DNA of 64,000 nucleotides from Agromyces fucosus (GTDB taxonomy: Bacteria; Actinomycetota; Actinomycetes; Actinomycetales; Microbacteriaceae), in the NCBI RefSeq assembly GCF_004134865.1, contig NZ_SDPO01000002.1:1178001-1242000 (forward strand), read 5' to 3'. Positions 53,301 to 61,049 of the stretch are shown here, in pieces. The translations under genes and the position numbers were made by a program. The first letter of the stretch is position 1. Each line of letters opens with the position of its first letter. Below the pieces are notes generated by a model, which was not told the DNA's origin, ran no database searches, and saw nothing but the letters and a program-made list of their open reading frames with translations.

Positions 53301-53512
53301 ACCGCGAGAGCGCGCCGGTGTCGGTCGAGCTCACGTCGGCGTTCGGCACGAAGTCGTTCGCCTCCGTGGCGCCGGGCAGGAGCGCCACGCACACCTTCTC
53401 GGTGCGCGCGGCGAGCGTCGCGGCGGGCACGGTCGCGGCACGCGTGACGGGCACGGCGAACGGTGCGCCGGTGACCGTGGTGCTCTCGGCGCCGTACACC
53501 GCGGCGCCCTGA
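50375..53512 (+). CDS. Tat-exported PhoD-type metallophosphatase with extra binding domains
   Basis: 1045 residues. Twin-arginine signal TSRRGFLGG (Arg20-21). Residues ~50-270 form a class I amidotransferase-like/ThuA-like alpha/beta domain with no clear catalytic triad. A fibronectin-like PhoD N-domain (~285-375) follows. The PhoD catalytic domain has GSC (387-389), LGDTPY (Asp414), WDDHDFGGND (453-456) and GGDIHVS (Asp606, His608). A NEW3-type beta domain (~710-800), an F5/8C discoidin domain (~830-945, WIAIGLGGEHTVDG) and a final beta domain complete it. It would release phosphate from phosphodiesters or teichoic-acid-like polymers at the surface. GTG 50375 has GAGGAGG. Confidence 0.87.
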   Translation: MTETSDNQTTKSRNRQLTSRRGFLGGAAVGAAAALITQGGPAAAADENPVRVAVLEFRDQWTSATGLTQLFTKAGCTVVPFDPAKPATEQGVDLIAFGSFTNNEPTYGAYITAQAASIQAFVAAGGVLLDMAQSDQFNPTVGYLPAPLMASRNDSDYDTIFPVATDHPLVAHLRVVDGKVFTGRSTQIRVSWESLLDWRQMRVLLSCQAAGRPPAMLEAAHGAGRFVITSLTIDKCYNAAGAAVQPAGAIADSEMFFTALTAYVQSVRAGTAPAVPPTLQAFAGPLVGDTGTEHARILIRPGSDLHDRTTWVCTYSSEGEDPQSVEADLSPSNDSTVLFDLAGLTAGTAYTYSISPADGPIPGLDVGGSFSTSTPHDEPTKLVMGMGSCVWTEANHIWDRIIAEGCNGFVMLGDTPYIDSTNLDVARTKQRAFLEQPQLTALTSTMPTWATWDDHDFGGNDVHGDLVGKRNNRTALVDYRANAIFGHDADGEQLTVRTEAGEGIYSSFRRGPIEVFLIDPRWFSRISPSWADPAKQTAIGEVQWAWLQEKLLASTAPFKVLATGMIWDDKQNAESDDWGTYAHERDAILDFVAEHRISGVFLVGGDIHVSRALNYGPRVGYDLWQFIVSPMHSSVIPSLNVPHPSLVHSAVEPHVFLRLEADTTVEPATLKATWINRDGVRIFEVATDTDQLSPQDAWVAFEGATELVAGEEGVVTTSFTNNSTEVLTDISMALTVPEGWTAVASTDAAFESLAAGEKGTTSWTVTPAAGAPQQAYPFTVTGAFTSADGAGEVSFDTTVALLPEGTLPQSRLSIAGVSSDEKPADAAEKAIDGSAESFWHTRWSTNPASYPHWIAIGLGGEHTVDGMTYLPRQAGTNGRIKDYQVFLSQDGVAWGDPVATGSFTIGAAATRVNFAATPARFIKLVGINAQNGLQFGGAAEVSVHGRRVAAPSLAVDAVAESRVLGGKAYIAVKVTNRESAPVSVELTSAFGTKSFASVAPGRSATHTFSVRAASVAAGTVAARVTGTANGAPVTVVLSAPYTAAP

Positions 53513-53545
53513 TCCAGGCGCCCTGATCCAGGCGCCCTGATCCAG
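53504..53545 (+). repeat. Three tandem 14-bp units spanning the phoD-type stop codon
   Basis: GCGCCCTGATCCAG repeated exactly three times (53504-53517, 53518-53531, 53532-53545), then a degenerate partial unit. The first TGA is the gene's stop codon. Confidence 0.9.
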
Positions 53546-53597
53546 GCGCGCTGACGACCGCGCCGGAAGAGCGGCGCCGTGCCCTGACCGGCGAGTC

Positions 53598-53632
53598 GGC
53601 CGGACGGAGTCCCCGCGGGGTTCCGTCCGGCC
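53598..53632 (+). terminator. Terminator after the PhoD-type gene
   Basis: Perfect 11-bp arms GGCCGGACGGA (53598-53608) / TCCGTCCGGCC (53622-53632) enclosing the smaller palindrome CCCCGCGGGG. Confidence 0.75.
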
Positions 53633-53655
53633 AGTCGTCATGTCAGGCTTGGGAG

Positions 53656-53946
53656 ATGACACTGACCCTCGAGCAGCTCGACACCGACGAGGCGCTTCGC
53701 GCCGCGGTGGAGCTGCCGTGGCGCACGGTCGTGTGGGACGACCCGGTGAACCTCATGACGTACGTGAGCTACGTCTTCCGCAGCTACTTCGGCCTCCCGC
53801 GTGCCGAGGCCGAGCGGCTCATGCTGCTCGTGCACACCGAGGGCCGCGCCATCGTCGCCACCGGCAACCGTGAAGCCATGGAGCGTCATGCGCAGGCCAT
53901 GCACGGCTATGGCCTGCAGGCCACCGTCGAGCGGGCCGAGCCGTGA
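53656..53946 (+). CDS. clpS: ATP-dependent Clp protease adaptor ClpS
   Basis: 96 residues. The actinobacterial ClpS pattern PWRTVVWDDPVNLMTYVSYVF is followed by LMLLVHTEGRAIVATGNREAMERHAQAMHGYGLQAT. It delivers N-degron substrates to ClpA/ClpC. ATG 53656 with GGGAG close by. It overlaps the DUF2017 gene by GTGA, the conserved actinobacterial clpS-DUF2017 arrangement. Confidence 0.95.
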   Translation: MTLTLEQLDTDEALRAAVELPWRTVVWDDPVNLMTYVSYVFRSYFGLPRAEAERLMLLVHTEGRAIVATGNREAMERHAQAMHGYGLQATVERAEP

Positions 53947-54434
53947 TCGTCGCGGGACTGGGCGGCGGCGAGGGCGTTCGCATCGTGCTCGAGACCGAAG
54001 AGGCGATGCTGCTCTCCGAGCTCGCCGACCAGGTCGACTCGGTGCTGCTCCTCGGCGAGGCCGACGACCCCGCGCTCGGCCGCCTGCTGCCGAACGCATA
54101 CCCCGACGACCACGACGCCGCTCACGACTACACCAGGTACACCCGCGACAGCCTCGTCGACGGCAAGCGCCAGGCAGCCCAGCGCGTGCGCGACGCCACC
54201 GCCGTCGAGGAGCACGGCGGAGTCGTGCAGATCGAGCTCGATCAGTCGGAGGCCTGGGGCTGGCTCACCTTCCTCACCGACCTGCGGCTCATCCTCGCCG
54301 AGCGGGTCGGCATCGTCGACGAAGACGAGGCCGACGCCGACGAGACGCGCGACGACTACCTCAGGGCGGCCTACGAATGGGCCGGGTTCGTGCAGGGCTC
54401 GATGCTCGAGGTGCTCGACCCCATCAAGGGCTGA
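53943..54434 (+). CDS. DUF2017 protein
   Basis: 163 residues, soluble and acidic. The C-terminal helical part has LTFLTDLRLILAERVGI and YLRAAYEWAGFVQGSMLEVLDPIKG, the DUF2017 pattern. Function unknown, but the constant pairing with clpS suggests a role in regulated proteolysis (inference). Start GTG 53943 overlaps the clpS stop. The last codons and stop are duplicated at 54424-54479. Confidence 0.9.
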   Translation: MIVAGLGGGEGVRIVLETEEAMLLSELADQVDSVLLLGEADDPALGRLLPNAYPDDHDAAHDYTRYTRDSLVDGKRQAAQRVRDATAVEEHGGVVQIELDQSEAWGWLTFLTDLRLILAERVGIVDEDEADADETRDDYLRAAYEWAGFVQGSMLEVLDPIKG

Positions 54435-54479
54435 ACGCGCAGGGCGGGTCGTCAAGGGCTGAGCGCGCAGGGCGGGTCG
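54424..54479 (+). repeat. 28-bp tandem duplication spanning the DUF2017 stop codon
   Basis: Units 54424-54451 and 54452-54479 are 27 of 28 identical; each contains TCAAGGGCTGA, the gene's last codons and stop. Confidence 0.9.
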
Positions 54480-54578
54480 TTCGCGGGCGACCGGCCCGAT
54501 CGCTGGCATGCTGATGCCGAATCACCACGCCGCCGGCGAGGCCGGGACCGCGCGCGGTGCACATCTCGAGGAGCGCCA

Positions 54579-55766
54579 GTGAGCCGCAACACCACCACCT
54601 TCGACGCCCCGCCTGCATCGCCGATCGCGATCGCTCCGTCGTCGATCCGACGTGTGCTGCGGCATCCGGCGGCCACGGCCGAGTCGCTCGAATCGATCGC
54701 CCTCCTCATCGGAGCCGCGGTGTTCGTCATCGGCGGACTCGTCGCCTGGTTCATGTTCCTGGGCCGGAACCTGCCGATCGCCGGCCAGGGCTCGCTCGGC
54801 GAGTTCGTCGGCTTCGGCTCGGCGATCGCCACGCTCATCGCCTTCCTGCTCGGCCGTCTCGCGCTGCGCACGCGGAGCGCGGCCGGCTTCGCCGACTCCG
54901 TGCTGCCGGGTCTCGACGCCCCGGGCGCGCGCATCCACTGGTTCGATCTCACCGCCATCGCACTGGCCCATGCCTTCATCGCGCTGCTCGGCTGGATCGG
55001 GCTCGCCGACCTGCTCGAGCAGAGCTTCCAGGGCGCGGTCGTCTTCACGATCCCCGGGGCCGTGCTCGCGGGCGTCGGCATGGCTGTCACGGCCTATGCC
55101 GTGTTCCTCTCGGCTGCGCACCTGACGCCGATGCTGCTCTCGTTCGTGCTCGCCCTCTTCCTCGTGGTGGGCGCGCTCGCGAGCATGCTGAGCTCGAGCG
55201 ATCCGCTCTGGTGGCAGAAGAACCTGAGCGCGCTCGGCATGACGAACGACATCTCGGCGCTCGCCTTCAACCTGACCCTCATCATCGCGGGCGTGATCGT
55301 CACGACGATCGCGCGGTACGCGACGGCCGCGGTGCCGACCGCGACGCGCGCCGAGCTGCGGGGCCGCACGATCGTGCGCGTCGGCATGATCCTCCTCGGG
55401 ATCTTCCTCGCGTGCGTCGGCATCTTCCCGGTGGATCAGTTCTTCCTGGTGCACAACACGGTGGCGACGGGCATGACGATCGCCTTCGCCGTGCTCGTCA
55501 TCGGGTTGCGATGGTTCATCCCGTCGATGCCGAAGGTGTTCATCCTGCTCGGCTACGTCTATGTCGGTGTGATCGTGATGCTCGCGATCTTCTTCGCGAC
55601 GGGGTACTACAACCTCACCGCGGTCGAGCTCGTCGCGGCGGTGCTGATCTTCAGCTGGATCATCGTCTTCCTCCGCAACACCGGGGCCATGCACGGACCT
55701 TCCGCCTCGGATGCCGCGGCGACGCCGATCGCGGATGTGTCACGGGTGACGGCGCCGCAGGCGTAG
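54579..55766 (+). CDS. Multipass membrane protein (DUF998-like)
   Basis: 395 residues with about ten membrane helices. Segments WWQKNLSALGMTNDISALAFN and GIFPVDQFFLVHNTVATGM recall DUF998 and related FRAG1-like membrane proteins, whose biochemical role is not known. A polar C-terminal tail is rich in Ala, Thr and Ser. GTG 54579 has GAGGAG at the right distance. Monocistronic. Confidence 0.72.
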   Translation: MSRNTTTFDAPPASPIAIAPSSIRRVLRHPAATAESLESIALLIGAAVFVIGGLVAWFMFLGRNLPIAGQGSLGEFVGFGSAIATLIAFLLGRLALRTRSAAGFADSVLPGLDAPGARIHWFDLTAIALAHAFIALLGWIGLADLLEQSFQGAVVFTIPGAVLAGVGMAVTAYAVFLSAAHLTPMLLSFVLALFLVVGALASMLSSSDPLWWQKNLSALGMTNDISALAFNLTLIIAGVIVTTIARYATAAVPTATRAELRGRTIVRVGMILLGIFLACVGIFPVDQFFLVHNTVATGMTIAFAVLVIGLRWFIPSMPKVFILLGYVYVGVIVMLAIFFATGYYNLTAVELVAAVLIFSWIIVFLRNTGAMHGPSASDAAATPIADVSRVTAPQA

Positions 55767-55826
55767 GCATCGAACCTCGCGCGGCCCATGCCGTTGCGGC
55801 GGGGCCGTGAGGTCGATCGCGTCCGG

Positions 55827-57164
55827 TCAGGCGATACGGGTGATCGCGGGGAAGGCGTAGCTCTGATCCAGGATCGAACCGTCGGGCTCGTACATGCGCA
55901 GCACTGGGCGGAAGTCGCCGGCCGGTGCGGGCAGCCAGTTCGCCCGTGCCGTCGAGTTCGTCGGTTCGGTGTGACTGATCGTGATGACGAGAGACCCGTC
56001 GTCCTCGTACACGATGCCCGGCGTCCGGTCCCCGATCGAGTACCGGTCGATGGGGTTGTCGACCATGAAGAAGTTCGGCACGTCGTACATCGTCAACGAC
56101 CAGAACGCCCCGACCGGCGGCGTCGGATCCAAGTGCAGCGTGTACGTGCGAGCCCCGGTGAGCTGTTCACCCCGGTCGTCGACGTAGGTCATGATGTATG
56201 CCGCCTCGTAGGCGTGGTTGCCCCAGAGTCCGCCGGCCGCGGCGGCGGCGCGCTCGACGATCCGCATCTTCGGGTCGGCGATCTTGAAGGCCGGGTCATC
56301 GAGCGCGCCGACCTGGAAGTAGTCGAGGTTGTAGTCGAATGCGTGGAAGGTCAGCTTCCACCCGTTCACGACCGGGCTGGAGCCCCCGGAGTGGAGCACC
56401 TTCTGCAGCACCGCCTGACCGTGCGTGTACCCCGAAGCGAGGGCCTGCGTCACTGCCTCGGCGGTCTCGGTGACGGGGCGGGCGGAGTCGTTGATCCCGA
56501 GCGGCGAGAGGCTTGCCTGGAGCGACTGGTCGCGCTCGGCCCCGGGGAACGATTGACTCCAGAGCCGCAGCTTGTCGAAGAACAGGAGCGCTTCCGAGTC
56601 GGACGCCGCCGGCCGCGGGAGGCCCTGCGCCGTCGCGCCGTGGTCGAGCGGGGTCAGCGTCGTGGCGTCCTGCAGCGCGGCCACGGCGATGAGATCGTCC
56701 TCTCCGGCGCAGGCCCACCTGCCCACGATGGAGGCGACTCGCGTCGGGAACTCGATGACCGTCGCCCCAGCGGGAGCATCGCCGGCCCAACCCCGCGGGA
56801 CCAGCAGGAAGTCACCGGCCGCGGTGCCGGTCGCCCGGTGGCCGACGTAGGCGAAATTATCCGTCCAGGCATCCACGAACTGCAGCACGTAGTACCGGCC
56901 CGCCGTGTCGGGCACATGCAGCAGCACTGGTCCGACGCCGAGGTCGAGCTGCGCCATCGAGTACACGGTGTCGTTGTTGATCGTGACGAACGTGTCCGCA
57001 GGTCCGGCCATCTTCCGGGCATGGCTGAACGAGTTGAACGGGGCCGCCGGGTTCGCGCCGATCCCCTCGTTCACGTACCGCAGCACCTGGTCGAGATTGA
57101 AGACCAACGGGAAGCCATACACGTATGCTTCGGTCGAGAGCGCGGTGAGATCGGAATCCGGCAT
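55827..57164 (-). CDS. DUF1254/DUF1214 protein without signal peptide
   Basis: 445 residues. The N-terminal DUF1254 part has ALSTEAYVYGFPLVFNLDQVL, FNSFSHARKMAGPADTFVTI, NNDTVYSMAQLDL and YVLQFVDAWTDNFAYVG. The C-terminal DUF1214 part has WGNHAYEAAYIMTYVDDRGEQL, FWSLTMYDVPNFFMVDNPIDRYSIGDR and NWLPAPAGDFRPVLRMYEPDG. Relatives are often secreted; this one starts MPDSDLTALS with no leader, so it appears cytoplasmic. ATG 57164 has GGGGAG. Function unknown. Confidence 0.85.
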   Translation of the reverse strand: MPDSDLTALSTEAYVYGFPLVFNLDQVLRYVNEGIGANPAAPFNSFSHARKMAGPADTFVTINNDTVYSMAQLDLGVGPVLLHVPDTAGRYYVLQFVDAWTDNFAYVGHRATGTAAGDFLLVPRGWAGDAPAGATVIEFPTRVASIVGRWACAGEDDLIAVAALQDATTLTPLDHGATAQGLPRPAASDSEALLFFDKLRLWSQSFPGAERDQSLQASLSPLGINDSARPVTETAEAVTQALASGYTHGQAVLQKVLHSGGSSPVVNGWKLTFHAFDYNLDYFQVGALDDPAFKIADPKMRIVERAAAAAGGLWGNHAYEAAYIMTYVDDRGEQLTGARTYTLHLDPTPPVGAFWSLTMYDVPNFFMVDNPIDRYSIGDRTPGIVYEDDGSLVITISHTEPTNSTARANWLPAPAGDFRPVLRMYEPDGSILDQSYAFPAITRIA

Positions 57165-57236
57165 GTTCTCCCCTTGGTGGTCGTCGAACCAGCCTATCTG
57201 CGCGGCCGGCAGTCGGCCCGGCACCCGGGTACGCGA

Positions 57237-57268
57237 AGAGGGTCGGATGCCGAAGCATCCGACCCTCT
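57237..57268 (-). terminator. Perfect 14-bp hairpin with TTCG loop
   Basis: AGAGGGTCGGATGC (57237-57250) and GCATCCGACCCTCT (57255-57268). On the minus strand the loop is TTCG, a very stable tetraloop. Terminates the PLDc_N-SHOCT gene ending at 57286. Confidence 0.85.
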
Positions 57269-57285
57269 CAGCTGCAGGTCTGGAA

Positions 57286-57693
57286 TCAGACGGTCTGCGT
57301 GGGGTGCGCGAGCGCCTTGGCCTTCAGGAGCTCGAACTCCTGCTGGGTGATGCTGCCGGAGTCGAGCAGGCCCTTGGCCTTCGCGATCTCATCGGAGGGG
57401 CTGGCGGAGCCGGCGGTCTGACGGATGTACGCGTCGGTCGCGGCCTGAGCCTGCTTGTACTCCTTCTGCGAGCGCTCGGCCATGCCGTTGCCGCGGGCGA
57501 TCAGGTAGACCAGCGCGGTGAGGAACGGCACGAAGATCAGGAAGATGATCCACACCGCCTTCCACCAGCCGTTGAGCTTCTGGTCGCGGAACAGGTCGCC
57601 GATGATCGCGAAGAGGGCGAAGAGGTAGGCGATGAACGCGAATGCCCAGAGGAACCACCAGATCAGGTCCCAGAAACTTTCCCAAAAACTCAT
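57286..57693 (-). CDS. PLDc_N-SHOCT membrane protein
   Basis: 135 residues. Same architecture as the protein at 9597. Aromatic helix 1 is WDLIWWFLWAFAFIAYLFAL, helix 2 is AVWIIFLIFVPFLTALVYLIARG (nearly identical to the paralogue), and a C-terminal SHOCT motif follows (DEIAKAKGLLDSGSITQQEFELLKAKAL). The middle linker differs. ATG 57693 follows GAAAGG. Function unknown. Confidence 0.82.
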   Translation of the reverse strand: MSFWESFWDLIWWFLWAFAFIAYLFALFAIIGDLFRDQKLNGWWKAVWIIFLIFVPFLTALVYLIARGNGMAERSQKEYKQAQAATDAYIRQTAGSASPSDEIAKAKGLLDSGSITQQEFELLKAKALAHPTQTV

Positions 57694-57869
57694 GTGCGTG
57701 TGCAGCCTTTCACTGTGAATGAACGCCCCCCATAGAGCGCTGCTGAGGTGAACCTACCGCGTGGCGCGCTCGCACGTCCATATGCCGCGCGGGCAGTGGC
57801 TGGGCGGAAGTGACGGCGTGCATCCCACCGCGCGAGCCTCCCGGCGGTAGCCTCGCACCGGGAGGGCAC

Positions 57870-57941
57870 GTGGCTGACTGGGTGGCATCGCTCGACATCG
57901 ACGGATGGGGCCTCGGCCTCGCGCTGCTCCCTCACCCCTGA
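57870..57941 (+). CDS. Possible small ORF upstream of the ClC-like gene
   Basis: A 23-codon frame, GTG start, with GGGAGGG immediately upstream and a stop 22 bp before the ClC-like gene. It begins VADWVASLDIDGWGLGLAL. It could be a leader peptide or a remnant of a lost gene; weak evidence. Confidence 0.25.
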   Translation: MADWVASLDIDGWGLGLALLPHP

Positions 57942-57963
57942 CCCTCGCAGACAGGATCTGACC

Positions 57964-59271
57964 GTGAGCCTCGCCATCCCGCCACGTGACCCCGAGGTCA
58001 CCCCCAAGCGACTGCTGCTCCTCGCGATCCCGGCCCTCGCGATCGGCGTCCTCTCCGCGCTCGTGCTCTGGGCGCTCAACAGCGTCGCGGCGGTGCTCGA
58101 TTCCGTGCTGTGGGACGGCATTCCCGGTGCACTCGGCGTCGATCCGTCGGGCTGGTGGATCGTGGTCGTGCTCACGCTCACCGGTCTCGCGGTCGGCCTC
58201 GTGCTGCAGTTCATGCCCGGGCACGGCGGCCCCGACTCGGCGACGACCGAGCTCGTCGAGCCTCCGCAACCGTTGGGGAACCTGCCGAGCCTCATCATCG
58301 TCACGGTGCTCGCCCTCGCGGGCGGCGTGAGCCTCGGTCCCGAGAACCCGATCATCGCCGTGAACTCGGCCATCATGGTCGCGATGGTCGCGCGGCTGAT
58401 GCCCTCCGTGCCCATGCAGCTCGTCGTGCTGCTCGCCGCGTCCGGCACGATCGGCGCCCTGTTCGGCACCCCCGTGGCGGCAGCCCTCGTCTTCACCGGC
58501 ATCGTCGCCGCGCTGAAGTCCGGGGGTGCTCTGTGGGATCGGCTCTTCCTCCCGCTCGCCGCGGCCGGGGCCGGCTCGTTCACGATGCGCCTGCTCGGCC
58601 AGCCGGCGTTCGCGTTCGACATCCCCGTCTACGGGGCTCCGCAGGCGCTCGATCTGCTCACCGGCACGGTCGTCGCGGTCGGCGCGGTCGTCGTCGGACT
58701 CGCGATGCTCGCCGCATTCCCGATCGTCTACCGTGCGATGCACTCGCTGCGGTACCCCGTGCTGGTCGCGACGGCCGGCGGGTTGCTCCTCGGACTCCTC
58801 GGCCTGCTCGGCGGACCCATCACGATGTTCAAGGGCCTCGATCAGGTCGGCGAGCTGCTGCAGGACCCCGACAAGTACGACGCGGGCCAGCTCGCCGCGA
58901 TGGCGGGGATCAAGGTCGTCGCGTTGCTCATCGCGGCGAGCTCGATGTTCCGCGGCGGTCGCGTCTTCCCGGCGACGTTCATCGGCGTCGCGCTCGGCAT
59001 GCTCGGGCATGCGCTGATCCCGTCGCTTCCCCTCGGCCTGGCCGTCGGTTGCGCGGTCGTCGGCGTGCTGCTCGTCGTGACCCGCGACGGGTGGATCTCG
59101 ATCTTCGTCGCCGTCGCGATCGCCGGGGACATCACGATCCTCCCGATGCTGTGCGTGATCGTGCTGCCGGCCTGGCTCCTCGTGTCGGGGGTCCCCGAGT
59201 TCCGGATCGCGGCGCCGAAGAAGGACCCGGCCTCCGCGTCGGCACCCTCGGCGCCGGCCGGCGCCGACTGA
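57964..59271 (+). CDS. ClC-family ion channel/antiporter-like protein (YfeO-like)
   Basis: 435 residues with ten or more helices. ClC selectivity motifs are present in variant form: GHGGPDS for GSGxP, GVSLGPENPI for G(K/R)EGP, GRVFPATFIG for GxFxP. The Glu of the second motif is shifted (GPENP), which is the YfeO-like pattern and leaves anion/proton coupling uncertain. GTG 57964. No CBS domains at the C-terminus. Followed by a SulP transporter. Confidence 0.82.
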   Translation: MSLAIPPRDPEVTPKRLLLLAIPALAIGVLSALVLWALNSVAAVLDSVLWDGIPGALGVDPSGWWIVVVLTLTGLAVGLVLQFMPGHGGPDSATTELVEPPQPLGNLPSLIIVTVLALAGGVSLGPENPIIAVNSAIMVAMVARLMPSVPMQLVVLLAASGTIGALFGTPVAAALVFTGIVAALKSGGALWDRLFLPLAAAGAGSFTMRLLGQPAFAFDIPVYGAPQALDLLTGTVVAVGAVVVGLAMLAAFPIVYRAMHSLRYPVLVATAGGLLLGLLGLLGGPITMFKGLDQVGELLQDPDKYDAGQLAAMAGIKVVALLIAASSMFRGGRVFPATFIGVALGMLGHALIPSLPLGLAVGCAVVGVLLVVTRDGWISIFVAVAIAGDITILPMLCVIVLPAWLLVSGVPEFRIAAPKKDPASASAPSAPAGAD

Positions 59272-59354
59272 TGGCACCGCCTGCGGCGTGAGACGAGGGG
59301 TGCGGCGAGGCATCCGCTCGCTAGTGTCGATCTGAGCAGACGGAGGGGGTACCG

Positions 59355-61010
59355 GTGCAGAAGCCGTTGGTGGGACTCAGCAGGAAGAACGTCGCGCGCG
59401 AACTGACCGCGGGCGTCACCCTGCTCGCGATCGCGATCCCGCTGAACATCGGGTATGCGCAGATCGCCGGCCTGCCGCCGACCGCGGGCCTCTACGCGCT
59501 CATCGTGCCGACGGTCGTCTATGCGCTCGTCGTCTCGTCGCGGCAGCTGGTCGTGTCGCCGGATGCCGCGGCCGCGGCCCTCGTCGCCTCATCCCTCGGC
59601 GGACTCGCGGCGGCCGGCAGCGCCGACTACGCGACGCTCGCGCTCGCGCAGGCGATCATCTGCGGCATCCTCTTCGTGCTCATGTCGGTCTTCAAGCTCG
59701 GCTTCATCGCGAACTTCCTGTCGAAGCCGATCCTCGTGGGCTTCGTCGGCGGCCTCGCCTTCGACATCCTCATCAGCCAGATCGCGAAGATGCTCGGCGT
59801 GAAGATCGACTCGGGCGGGGAGTTCGTCGACAAGGTCGTCGAGCTCGTGACCGGTCTCGGCACGACGAACCCGTGGTCGCTCACCATTGCGGCGCTCTCG
59901 GTCGCCGTGCTGATCCTCGGCCAGCGGTTCCTCCGGCTCGTGCCGTGGGCGCTCATCGTGCTGATCGTCGCGACGGTCGTCGTCGTGATCGCCGATCTCG
60001 ACGATGCCGGGGTCGACGTGCTCGGCGCGGTGCCGGCCGGACCCCCCGCGTTCACGTGGCCCGTCATCGACTGGACGATGTGGCTCATGCTCGTGCCGTC
60101 GGCCCTCGCGCTGACGATGGTGACGACGGCCGAGGGACTGCTCGTCTCGCGGTCGTACGGCGAGAAGAACAACTACCCGACCAGGCCGAACCGCGACCTC
60201 TTCGCCTTCGGCCTCGGCAACATCGCCGCCGGCGCGAGCGGCAGCTTCGCCATGGGCTCCTCGACCTCGCGCACCGCGGCGATGGACCAGGCCGGCTCCC
60301 GCACGCAGTTGCCCTCGCTCGTGCTCGCGGTCGGCACGCTCCTGCTCCTGGTCTTCGGCACGGCCCTGCTCGCCGACATCCCGTCGCCCGCGATCGGGGC
60401 GATCGTCGGCGTCGCGATCCTGCCGCTGCTCGGCATCAAGGACTTCCGCATGCTCTGGCGGCTCGACCGCTTCGAGTTCGCGATCGCCGCCGTCTGCTTC
60501 CTCGTGACGCTTCTCGTCGGCTCGATCGCGGGCATCGTCGTAGCCTTCGTGCTCGCGCTCATCAACCTCGCCAAGCGCGCGGCGAACCCGCCGATCGACG
60601 TGCTCGCGGCGGGCGACTCGCCCACCCAGTCGCTCCTCGGCGAGGCGCCCGTCGGCACCATGACGGCGCCCGGGGTGATCGTCATCCGGCTCGCGGCCCC
60701 GCTCTTCTTCGCGAACGGGTCGGTGTTCGACGACGCGGTGAAGAAGGCCGTCAAGGCGGTGCCCGAGGGAACCGTGAGACACGTCGTCATCGACATGGAG
60801 GCCGTCACCGACGTCGACGTGACCGGGGCCGAGAGCTTCTCGGCGCTCGTCGCGTGGCTCGATGCCCGCGGCATCGAACTCGGGTTCAGCCGCGTGCGCT
60901 CCGATGCCCGCGACCGGTTGACCGACCTCGGCCTGCTCGGCGAACGCCGGATCTTCGACACCAACCGCGCCGCGATCGCGGCGCTCGCGAGCACACCGCA
61001 ACAGGGTTAG
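59355..61010 (+). CDS. SulP family anion transporter with STAS domain
   Basis: 551 residues. The membrane domain (~420 residues) starts with LTAGVTLLAIAIPLNIGYAQIAGLPPTAGLYA, and GSFAMGSSTSRTA is the conserved SulP region in the second half. The cytoplasmic STAS domain spans residues ~430-545 (VIVIRLAAPLFFANGSVFDDAVKKAV, HVVIDMEAVTDVDVTGAESF). It transports sulfate, bicarbonate or another anion; there is no carbonic anhydrase fusion or neighbour to decide. GTG 59355 has GGAGGGGG upstream. Confidence 0.92.
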   Translation: MQKPLVGLSRKNVARELTAGVTLLAIAIPLNIGYAQIAGLPPTAGLYALIVPTVVYALVVSSRQLVVSPDAAAAALVASSLGGLAAAGSADYATLALAQAIICGILFVLMSVFKLGFIANFLSKPILVGFVGGLAFDILISQIAKMLGVKIDSGGEFVDKVVELVTGLGTTNPWSLTIAALSVAVLILGQRFLRLVPWALIVLIVATVVVVIADLDDAGVDVLGAVPAGPPAFTWPVIDWTMWLMLVPSALALTMVTTAEGLLVSRSYGEKNNYPTRPNRDLFAFGLGNIAAGASGSFAMGSSTSRTAAMDQAGSRTQLPSLVLAVGTLLLLVFGTALLADIPSPAIGAIVGVAILPLLGIKDFRMLWRLDRFEFAIAAVCFLVTLLVGSIAGIVVAFVLALINLAKRAANPPIDVLAAGDSPTQSLLGEAPVGTMTAPGVIVIRLAAPLFFANGSVFDDAVKKAVKAVPEGTVRHVVIDMEAVTDVDVTGAESFSALVAWLDARGIELGFSRVRSDARDRLTDLGLLGERRIFDTNRAAIAALASTPQQG

Positions 61011-61049
61011 ACGACGACGGCGGCCACGCCGCCAGACAGGAGTTCACAC

